Source: a bacterium (GTDB taxonomy: Bacteria; Hinthialibacterota; Hinthialibacteria; OLB16). From it: a stretch of 64,000 nucleotides of DNA. Shown here in pieces: positions 56,835 through 64,000 of the stretch. Location of the stretch: positions 558,001 to 622,000 of the forward strand of contig JAJVIK010000007.1 in the NCBI GenBank assembly GCA_022072055.1. The letters are read 5' to 3'. A program made the translations under genes and the position numbers. The notes below the pieces were generated by a model. That model searched no databases. It was not told the DNA's origin and was given only the letters and a program-made list of their open reading frames with translations. Position 1 is the stretch's first letter; every line of letters starts with the position of its first letter.

Positions 56835-58940
56835 ATGAGTCGCTCCGCTCTCCCCGTAACCTTCCTCCGCGCTTTCGCCCTGTGCCTTCTTCTCGCCGCC
56901 GCGAGCCTGGCCGAGGAGGTCAAGATCATCCGCGATGATTTCGGCATCCCCCACATCTTCGCCGAAAGCGATGAGGGGATGTCTTACGGCCTGGGCTATG
57001 CCCAAGCCGAGGACCGTTTGGAGGAACTGCTCAGGAACTATCGCCTCGCCGAGGGAACCATGTCGGAGGCCTTCGGGAAGGAATTCTATAAGCACGATTA
57101 CCGTCAGCGGGTGTGGCGTCACCGTGAGGTGAGCGAGTCGAAATACGGAACCCTTTCGGAAATGTCGCGCCGCTGCATGGAAGCTTTTCAGGAAGGGATC
57201 AAGGCCTACATGAAGGAGCACCCGGAACAGGCTCCCGCCTGGGCCCCGGAGCTCCACCCGTGGCAGATTGTGGCCCTTTCGCGCTTCATCATCTGGAACT
57301 GGCCGGAGGGGGATGCCGCCGAGGACCTCGAACGCGGCGGCATCGCCCCCGATCCGGTCGAGTATCGCGGCTCGAACCAGTGGTTGATCGCCCCCAAACG
57401 AACCACGGACGGAGCGGCGCTCGCGCTGATCGATCCGCATCTCTCCTGGTATGGCACGTTCCGGTTTTATGAGGCGCGCCTGTACGGCAAGACCATCAAG
57501 ATGTCGGGCGCCGGCATCCTGGGCGCGGCGCTCCCCGCGCTTGGCCACAGCCAGTGGTGCTCGGTGGCGATGACCACCGGCTCGGGCGACACCGCCGATG
57601 TCTTTGAGGAGACTCTCAACCCGGACAATCCGCTCCAGTATCAGGTCGATGGGGAGTGGCGCGACATGACTGTTCGCCAGGAGGTGATCCGGGTGAAGAA
57701 GGAGGATGGTTCGCTCGATGAAGTGAAGGTGGAGATCCCTTACACCCATCACGGCCCGATCGTGGCGCGCAAGGCGGGCAAGGGGTACGCCATGGCGATC
57801 CCCTACATGGAGGACATCGGGCTTTCGGACCAGGTGTACGAGATGATGACCGCGAGGAACCTCGCGGAGATGAAGAAGGCGCTCTCGCGGCTCGCGCTCA
57901 TGGGCCAGAATGTGATGATCGGGACCGTGGATGGCGACATCTACTACCAGCGCACCGGGAAAGTCCCGATCCGGGCCGAGGGAACCGATTCCTCCCGACC
58001 GATTCCCGGGCATCTCTCGAAGAACGATTGGAAGGGGATTCACCGGGCGGAAGACCTGGTTCAGGTCACCAATCCCCCCCAGGGGTACATGCAGAACTGC
58101 AATGTCTCCCCCTTCGCGATGATGAAGAACAGCCCGATGCGTCTCGCGGACTACCCCGCCTATGTCTATGGCGCGCCGGAGATGCCCGCGCACCAACGCG
58201 CGGCGATGGCGCTTGAGGTTCTCGACCGGGATTCGAGTTTCACCGTGGAGGAGGCGCTCGACTTGGCCATGAACACCGAGGTCTATAACGCCGACAAGTG
58301 GCAAGCGCGCCTCAATCAGGCTTGGGACAAGAAGCCATCTTCCGGTGCCGACACGGTCCGCGTGCATGCCCTGATCTCCGAATGGGACCGCCACAGCCGC
58401 CCCGAGTCAACCGGCGCGATGGCCTACAAGTATTGGAAGGACTCCCTGCCGGAGGATGCGCGCAAGGGGGATCGGATGGGGGACCCGCCGCCCGAATCGC
58501 TGACCGATGAGGAGGCCCTGGCCGCGCTCGAAGCCGCCGCCAAAAAGCTTCAAGCCGATTTTGGGAAGCTGGAGGTCGCCTTCGGCGAGGTCTACCGTGT
58601 GGGCCGCGAAGGCGGGAAGGAGACCTGGCCGGTGGGTGGCGGGAATCCGGGGAGCGGGATGGCCACTCCACGGAACATCAGCTTCAAGAAGGGCAAGGAT
58701 GGGAGGTTCATCGGGTCCGGTGGGCAAACCGCCATCCAGGTGATTCAGCTCACCAAGCCGCCCAAATCCTGGACCGTGATTCCCCTGGGCGAAAGCGACC
58801 ATCCGGAGTCCGGCCACTGGGACGACCAAGCCCAAAAGCTCTTCAGTCAGGGTAAGCTCAAACCCTCGTACTTCATGGACGAGAGGGGCCTTGCGGCGCA
58901 CACGGAGAGGGTGGTGAGGGTGGAGTTTGAACGAAAATGA
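56835..58940 (+). CDS. Penicillin acylase family (S45) N-terminal nucleophile hydrolase
   Basis: A 701-residue precursor. Signal peptide MSRSALPVTFLRAFALCLLL. The alpha region starts IIRDDFGIPHIFAESDEGM with the calcium/core motif, and the nucleophile Ser180 follows Gly in YRGSNQWLIA, where autocleavage separates the alpha and beta chains. DPHLSWYGTFRFYEARL, THHGPIV and MGQNVMIGTVDGDIYY are family blocks. Members deacylate penicillins, N-acyl homoserine lactones or other amides in the periplasm. The natural substrate cannot be told. Confidence 0.93.
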   Translation: MSRSALPVTFLRAFALCLLLAAASLAEEVKIIRDDFGIPHIFAESDEGMSYGLGYAQAEDRLEELLRNYRLAEGTMSEAFGKEFYKHDYRQRVWRHREVSESKYGTLSEMSRRCMEAFQEGIKAYMKEHPEQAPAWAPELHPWQIVALSRFIIWNWPEGDAAEDLERGGIAPDPVEYRGSNQWLIAPKRTTDGAALALIDPHLSWYGTFRFYEARLYGKTIKMSGAGILGAALPALGHSQWCSVAMTTGSGDTADVFEETLNPDNPLQYQVDGEWRDMTVRQEVIRVKKEDGSLDEVKVEIPYTHHGPIVARKAGKGYAMAIPYMEDIGLSDQVYEMMTARNLAEMKKALSRLALMGQNVMIGTVDGDIYYQRTGKVPIRAEGTDSSRPIPGHLSKNDWKGIHRAEDLVQVTNPPQGYMQNCNVSPFAMMKNSPMRLADYPAYVYGAPEMPAHQRAAMALEVLDRDSSFTVEEALDLAMNTEVYNADKWQARLNQAWDKKPSSGADTVRVHALISEWDRHSRPESTGAMAYKYWKDSLPEDARKGDRMGDPPPESLTDEEALAALEAAAKKLQADFGKLEVAFGEVYRVGREGGKETWPVGGGNPGSGMATPRNISFKKGKDGRFIGSGGQTAIQVIQLTKPPKSWTVIPLGESDHPESGHWDDQAQKLFSQGKLKPSYFMDERGLAAHTERVVRVEFERK

Positions 58941-59046
58941 CTGAGGTCCTCCAGGAAGAAACCAGGATTCTCATCGAGTTTCGCCGGATTGACAGACCCA
59001 TCCGGCTGAACAATACTGACCATAATTGCAGCGGAAGGGGGCTGAC

Positions 59047-59727
59047 TTGAGTCGAGACCAATCTCGGGGGAAACCACAATCTCGGAAATGCCCGTCCACG
59101 GAATTGAAAACTCTCCCAGAATTGAGAGGGCGTTTCTCGACCATTCTGGCGGACCCTCCTTGGAGGTTTTCCAACAGCACAGGGAAGGTTGCCCCCGAAC
59201 ACAAGCGTCTGCGGCGCTATGGCACAATGAGCATCGAGGAAATCTGCGGGTTGCCGGTGGTGAACCATGCAACCGATCAGGCCCATCTCTATTTGTGGGT
59301 GCCCAACGCCTTGTTGCCTTGGGGACTCCGGGTGATGGAAGCTTGGGGCTTTGAGTACAAGACAAACATCGTTTGGTACAAAGTCCGCAAGGATGGTGGG
59401 CCGGACGGACGTGGAGTGGGGTTTTATTTCCGAAACGTGACCGAGCTCTTACTCTTTGGAGTTCGCGGGAAATTGAGGACACTTTCGCCCGGCCGGAGAC
59501 AGGTCAACATCCACGCTTCTCGCAAACGTGAGCATTCCCGAAAACCATCGGGTATTTATCGGATCATTGAGAGTTGCAGTCCCGGTCCCTATGTCGAACT
59601 GTTCGCGCGCGAGTCCCGCCCCGGATGGACACAATGGGGTGATGAGATTGAAACTTACGGTCAGACCAGGCAAGCGTATCCCGCTTATGACGGGGATGAA
59701 TCCAGCGTTTATTCCTTCTCGCTGTAA
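59047..59727 (+). CDS. MT-A70 family adenine-N6 methyltransferase (restriction-modification)
   Basis: A 226-residue protein from the TTG at 59047, chosen because AAGGGG lies 7 nt upstream; a TTG at 59026 is also in frame. ILADPPWRFSNST (DPPW at 36-39) is the catalytic motif of the MT-A70 family. LYLWVPNALLPWGLRVMEAW, NIVWYKVRK and ELFARESRPGW are further family blocks. It would methylate adenine in DNA. It is convergent with, and overlaps by 19 nt, a BglII-like endonuclease gene, so the pair is a probable type II system. A+T-richer than flanking genes. Confidence 0.9.
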   Translation: MSRDQSRGKPQSRKCPSTELKTLPELRGRFSTILADPPWRFSNSTGKVAPEHKRLRRYGTMSIEEICGLPVVNHATDQAHLYLWVPNALLPWGLRVMEAWGFEYKTNIVWYKVRKDGGPDGRGVGFYFRNVTELLLFGVRGKLRTLSPGRRQVNIHASRKREHSRKPSGIYRIIESCSPGPYVELFARESRPGWTQWGDEIETYGQTRQAYPAYDGDESSVYSFSL

Positions 59728-60299
59728 CACAGTCTGGTGATGCCAATAAGGAGCAGCGGACAGCCCCCGGCGGCGCCACTATTGACCTTGGGCATGAGCT
59801 TGTCCCAGTGCGTCGTGGAAGGTCCGTATTTCGACCCGATTCCAAGGCTATTGAGCAGGTCTTGAAGCTCGCTCGTTCGCGTTATGATTATCCCGACCGA
59901 CAAGGCCCCGATACTGTGGAGTAATCGGAAATTGTTCAAATCCCGGTCATAGAACTCGGTCTTGTTGTTCCATTCAACCTCGAGGCCAATCCCCCCTTTC
60001 TCATTGTCAACCTCGTGTGTTCTTGTCGGATAGTCGCGACCATCCACGCGAAGGTCGATCTGAAAGCTCCTTTTCCCCCACCCCCTTCGCTGGAGAAAGC
60101 CATCAATTTCCTTGGGGACATTCGACCTGCCGCCCCCTTTGACTATGATCGCGCTTCGCCGCAACCGGAATGCCTCAAGGCAAGCGAGAAGATCAGACCA
60201 CTGCTCCGGGAAGTCGGATGAGAGCACCCCAATTGCATGCCGATGCTCGGCAAGACAGTACCGTTCACGGAGATGTTCGGGGACGATGTCGAGCGCCAT
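59709..60299 (-). CDS. BglII/BstYI family restriction endonuclease
   Basis: A 196-residue protein from the ATG at 60299. The BglII-family core is GIGLEVEWNNKTEFYDRDLN with Glu107, Glu109 and Lys113, followed by FRLLHSIGALSVGIIITRTS. An upstream acidic strand region (IDLRVDGRDYPTRTHEVD) completes the PD-(D/E)xK-type site. The family cuts RGATCY-like sites. The exact target here is inference. The modification partner is the convergent MT-A70 gene. Confidence 0.88.
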   Translation of the reverse strand: MALDIVPEHLRERYCLAEHRHAIGVLSSDFPEQWSDLLACLEAFRLRRSAIIVKGGGRSNVPKEIDGFLQRRGWGKRSFQIDLRVDGRDYPTRTHEVDNEKGGIGLEVEWNNKTEFYDRDLNNFRLLHSIGALSVGIIITRTSELQDLLNSLGIGSKYGPSTTHWDKLMPKVNSGAAGGCPLLLIGITRLCYSEKE

Positions 60300-60422
60300 G
60301 TTTCCGAGGATGGATCTGAGAGGGGAATGGGTCAACTGGGAAACCTAGTGGGCCGCGGGGTCCCGGCGGTTCCTCTCATTCTGATCGGTGTGGATGCTTG
60401 AAATGAAGGGACGGCTGTCGCC

Positions 60423-60914
60423 TTAAAACCCCTTCGGCCAGTCTCGCCCCTCGGGGTCCACGGAGAGGATCTTCCACTCCCCGCGCTCTTTTCGCATCTT
60501 CAAATGGTAGAGCTCCCCAAGGACCGTGGAGTCCCTGAATCCCAAGCTGACCTCGCCCCCGCTGCGCCCCACCACCTGGATGCGGAGCTCCACCTCCGCC
60601 AAATCCTCCCCCTCAAACTCCACGCTCGATCCGAGTCGCAAGATGCTGACCGAATCCTGGCCCCGGAAGTAGCTTGCGGCCAAGCGGAGGATGTCGCTCC
60701 GGGAAAGCCCCGAGCGGTCCTGGTAGTCCGAGGAAAGAACTTGTTGGAGACCCAGCAGAGACTTCTTTTGGACCGCCTCCTCCGCGCGGGTGACAACCAG
60801 CAACACGCGCTGCGGCTCGGTAACCCCCAGACCCGAGAAGAGATAACGGCCCAAGAGGTATAGGCCCACCAGGAGGAGAATCACACGCTTCCAGTTCAGG
60901 CGGCGCAGGTCCAT
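60423..60914 (-). CDS. Membrane-anchored NTF2-like protein
   Basis: A 163-residue protein. One N-terminal membrane segment (RVILLLVGLYLLGRYLFSG) is followed by a periplasmic alpha+beta domain (RAEEAVQKKSLLGLQQVLSS, DYQDRSGLSRSDIL, LYHLKMRKERGEWKILSVDP), whose helix-helix-curved-sheet pattern is NTF2/DUF4878-like. No catalytic residues are evident. It is 35 nt downstream of the thymidylate kinase pair on the same strand. Confidence 0.6.
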   Translation of the reverse strand: MDLRRLNWKRVILLLVGLYLLGRYLFSGLGVTEPQRVLLVVTRAEEAVQKKSLLGLQQVLSSDYQDRSGLSRSDILRLAASYFRGQDSVSILRLGSSVEFEGEDLAEVELRIQVVGRSGGEVSLGFRDSTVLGELYHLKMRKERGEWKILSVDPEGRDWPKGF

Positions 60915-60949
60915 CGGGGAGCCTCGCGGTCTCGATTGTGGGGAGGAGC

Positions 60950-61645
60950 TTACGGCGTGGTTCCCTTGAAGAGCTTTTCGATTTTCTTTCGAAGCTTGGT
61001 CTGAACCGAGTTGATGCTGCCCTTGGAGTCGATCACGGTGATCGCGAACTCCTTGGTCATGGCGTCAAACTCGCCGAGCAGGCGGGATTGGTATTCGCGG
61101 AAGGAGTCGAACAGGTTGTCGGCGAGACCGAGGTCCATGCCGGCTTCCCAGTAGTTGAGCTTCCCCGCGCGCAGGACCCGCGGGATCAGAGTGTCCACAT
61201 CAATCGACAGATAGAACACGGCATCCGGGATCAGGGTGAAGCCATACAGGTCGCGCAACCACTGCGAATCCGCGCCGCGGACCTTGTCGCGCGCGAGCAG
61301 CGTGAAGAGGTAACGGTCCGCGATGACCACAAAGCCCGCGCGCAAGGCGGGGATGATTTCGTGCTCCAACCGATCCGCGAAATCGGTGGCGTAAAAAAGG
61401 GTCATGGTCAGGTGACCGAGATACTTGGTCTCCTTGGCCGCCTTGAGGCCCTCGCCCACGAGCGGCGAGCGAGTAAGCCCGGTGACAAGCACCCCTTTGC
61501 CCTTGCTCTCCAGCCAGTCGTGCAGAAGGTTCACATGGGTGGAGCGCCCGACTCCATCGGTGCCCTCGATCACAATCAGCTTGCCGGGAAGCTCCAGGCC
61601 CTCCATCCCCGGAAGGCCCTGGCCGTAGAAGCGGGCCTTTTTCAT
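60950..61645 (-). CDS. Thymidylate kinase-like protein with Arg in the P-loop
   Basis: A 231-residue protein. KLIVIEGTDGVGRSTHVNLL is the P-loop, but the invariant Lys is Arg34. The DR motif (VVIADRYLF), the LID-like VLRAGKLNYWEAGMDLGL and the final DSKGSINSVQTKL match thymidylate kinases. It overlaps a canonical paralogue by 4 nt (ATGA). The Lys-to-Arg change suggests altered or lost catalysis, perhaps a partner or regulator. The start at 61645 overlaps the upstream stop. Confidence 0.85.
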   Translation of the reverse strand: MKKARFYGQGLPGMEGLELPGKLIVIEGTDGVGRSTHVNLLHDWLESKGKGVLVTGLTRSPLVGEGLKAAKETKYLGHLTMTLFYATDFADRLEHEIIPALRAGFVVIADRYLFTLLARDKVRGADSQWLRDLYGFTLIPDAVFYLSIDVDTLIPRVLRAGKLNYWEAGMDLGLADNLFDSFREYQSRLLGEFDAMTKEFAITVIDSKGSINSVQTKLRKKIEKLFKGTTP

Positions 61646-62337
61646 TCCGATCTCCGAATCGGACGGGTCTTGAGGAACGGCTTCACGCTCTCCCGGACCT
61701 CCGATTGCATCTCCTCGATGGTCTTGTTGGAGTCGATCACCTGCAGGCCCCACTCCTCCACGAGAAGGTCGTATTCCTTCATGATCCGCTCCTGAAAGAG
61801 GCGGAAGCTCTCCAGCGGATCGTGCGAAAGTCCCAAATCCATCCCGGCCTCATAGTACTTGAGCTCGGAGCGCCCCAGAAGAATGCGCTCCAGCGCGGTC
61901 TCGAGCGTGGGCCGGAAATAAAACGCCAAGTCGGGGCGCACCGCGAAGTTGTAGAGGTTTCGGACCCACTCCCGATTCACACCGCGGACCGTGTCGCGCG
62001 AAAACGCGGTGAACACATAGCGGTCGGCCAGCACAATCATCCCCGCCTTGAGCGGCGGAATGATCGCGTGCTCAAGCCGGTCCGCGAAATCCGTGGCGTG
62101 GATCAGGCTGAAGGTGGTCGGCGTGAGGAGCTTCTTCTTCTTCCCGATCTTGGTGGTCTTCTTGACCAGCTGGGACGAATTCCACTCGGTGAAGAAGACA
62201 TCATACTCCTGCTGCTGAAGCCAGGTCTTGAGCAGGTGGAGCTGAGTGCTCTTCCCGGAGCCGTCGATCCCCTCGCAGATGATCAGCAGTCCGGGGAAAT
62301 CGTGGTTGGTCTTGAGGTTGGTGAATGGTTTCGACAT
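61642..62337 (-). CDS. tmk: Thymidylate kinase (canonical P-loop)
   Basis: A 231-residue protein. LLIICEGIDGSGKSTQLHLL carries Lys29; VLADRYVFTAFSRD is the DR motif; ILLGRSELKYYEAGMDLGLS is the LID region. It phosphorylates dTMP to dTDP. It is paralogous to and translationally coupled with the next gene. Both share TDFADRLEHxIIPxLxAG, so the duplication is clear. Confidence 0.9.
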   Translation of the reverse strand: MSKPFTNLKTNHDFPGLLIICEGIDGSGKSTQLHLLKTWLQQQEYDVFFTEWNSSQLVKKTTKIGKKKKLLTPTTFSLIHATDFADRLEHAIIPPLKAGMIVLADRYVFTAFSRDTVRGVNREWVRNLYNFAVRPDLAFYFRPTLETALERILLGRSELKYYEAGMDLGLSHDPLESFRLFQERIMKEYDLLVEEWGLQVIDSNKTIEEMQSEVRESVKPFLKTRPIRRSE

Positions 62338-62424
62338 TCCCGATGGGCCCTGTCGGGCCTCTTCCTTTGGCGCGCGGCCGAGGCCCGCCCTCGGCGGACA
62401 ATCCCCGATCCGAGCGGAGACCCT

Positions 62425-62625
62425 TTACTGCAGCCCGTGCTTTCTCTTGAACTTCTCCACTCGTCCGGCGGTGTCCACCAGACGCTGCTTGCCGGTGAAG
62501 AACGGGTGACAGGCCGAGCAGATGTCGATGTGGATCTCCTTGAGGGTGGAGAGAGTCTCAAAGGAATTGCCGCAGGTGCACACCACCTTCGCGCTATGAA
62601 TTGTCGGATGAATTTCAGCTTTCAC
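62425..62625 (-). CDS. rpmE: Ribosomal protein bL31
   Basis: A 66-residue protein. [20 protein letters not shown], then [20 protein letters not shown] and [11 protein letters not shown] are family signatures. Cys16, Cys18, Cys36 and Cys39 are the zinc ligands of the C+ form. It is a component of the 50S central protuberance. Confidence 0.97.
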   Translation of the reverse strand: MKAEIHPTIHSAKVVCTCGNSFETLSTLKEIHIDICSACHPFFTGKQRLVDTAGRVEKFKRKHGLQ

Positions 62626-62655
62626 TTGTTCGGGTCCTTGGTCCTGTTGTGTATT

Positions 62656-62886
62656 TTAATCGCTCCCGCCGTGGGAGCTGTTCTTGGCGATCTCCAGAAC
62701 CCCCAGCGCGATGGCGAATAGGGCGCACACCGAGCCGAATCGCATGAAGGCGTCCGGGGTGATTCCATTCGTAAGCGGGGGTTGGAGGAATCCGTGGGTG
62801 TCATTGTACCCCAACACCCGCAAGAGCACGGCGAGCGCCACAAACACCGCGCCGATATAAAGCAGTTTACCGGCCCACCCAAGCAT
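62656..62886 (-). CDS. Small membrane protein
   Basis: A 76-residue protein with two hydrophobic segments (LLYIGAVFVALAVLLRVLG and FMRFGSVCALFAIALGVLEI) joined by a short polar loop (PPLTNGITPDA). No family is recognised. It lies upstream of rpmE with a 30-nt gap, same strand, so co-transcription is likely. Confidence 0.65.
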   Translation of the reverse strand: MLGWAGKLLYIGAVFVALAVLLRVLGYNDTHGFLQPPLTNGITPDAFMRFGSVCALFAIALGVLEIAKNSSHGGSD

Positions 62887-62975
62887 GGTTCAACCTCCTG
62901 GGGAAGTCACCCGCTCCGCCACGAATCTTGGGAAAATACAACGGCGCGCGTGGGATCGTCTAGTAGGACCGGAAC

Positions 62976-64000
<1,025 letters not shown>

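Noticed and set aside
58847-59482. Minus-strand ORF across the penicillin acylase end and the methylase gene
   Set aside because: It lies opposite two well-supported genes and shows no domain.

Overview
The window is about 62% G+C and gene-dense, with short gaps and both strands used. Its gene content suggests an uncultivated, surface-active, Gram-negative heterotroph. Seen here are an RND efflux pair, Tat and Sec signal peptides, a pseudopilin, extracellular beta-helix proteins with Pro/Thr/Ser linkers and dockerin-like tails, HAF-repeat proteins, a sulfatase, a GH106-type glycosidase, a five-bladed-propeller glycosidase-like protein and a eukaryotic-type Ser/Thr kinase. That mix is typical of Planctomycetes-like or neighbouring candidate phyla (Hydrogenedentota or Sumerlaeota type). 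This is inference: no rRNA or phylogenetic marker in the window fixes the lineage.

Layout. 1-2.8 kb: beta-helix protein, open at the left edge. 2.8-9.3 kb: YoeB/YefM module, GNAT, bacterioferritin, M42 peptidase, SGNH-hydrolase membrane protein, aldolase/dehydrogenase fusion. 9.4-13.9 kb: three paralogous HAF-repeat genes separated by two toxin-antitoxin modules, one of them frameshifted. 13.9-16.5 kb: glycosyltransferase carrying in-frame REP palindromes, small membrane protein, orphan gcvH. 16.6-22.3 kb: RND adaptor, RND pump and alpha/beta hydrolase in one operon. 22.4-26.7 kb: tpx, an overlapping three-gene conserved-unknown cassette followed by tag, a Gfo/Idh/MocA oxidoreductase, and a gene pair ending in a retropepsin-like protein without its catalytic half. 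26.8-30.2 kb: cstA, a decayed DUF433 gene, sulfatase. 30.3-33 kb: a four-gene Ni/Co ECF transporter. 33-38 kb: DUF3500 protein, AAA ATPase with DUF4276 protein, trmB, Ser/Thr kinase. 38-44.2 kb: ORF6N protein, GH106-type enzyme and a tandem array of three VapBC-like modules plus a remnant. The middle toxin is interrupted by a precise TTAA-flanked MITE. 44.3-49 kb: second beta-helix protein, TauE/SafE permease, and the two halves of a Tm-1-type protein as separate genes. 49-53 kb: an aminotransferase-radical SAM fusion overlapped by a second radical SAM/SPASM gene. 53-59 kb: glycosidase-like protein, GNAT remnant, pseudopilin, beta-propeller protein, penicillin acylase. 59-64 kb: MT-A70/BglII-like restriction-modification pair, two tandem thymidylate kinases, bL31, and a DUF362 protein open at the right edge.

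The strongest candidate for an undescribed system is the 49.1-52.8 kb operon, in which a class-III PLP aminotransferase is fused in frame to a radical SAM domain and translationally coupled to a SPASM protein. Next come the 23.1-24.5 kb unknown cassette and the AAA/DUF4276 pair, both possibly linked to defence or stress. Toxin-antitoxin modules, REP palindromes and a MITE show that much of the window is accessory and active. No tRNA, rRNA, CRISPR array, transposase or integrase gene was seen, and no gene-free stretch exceeds 300 bp.
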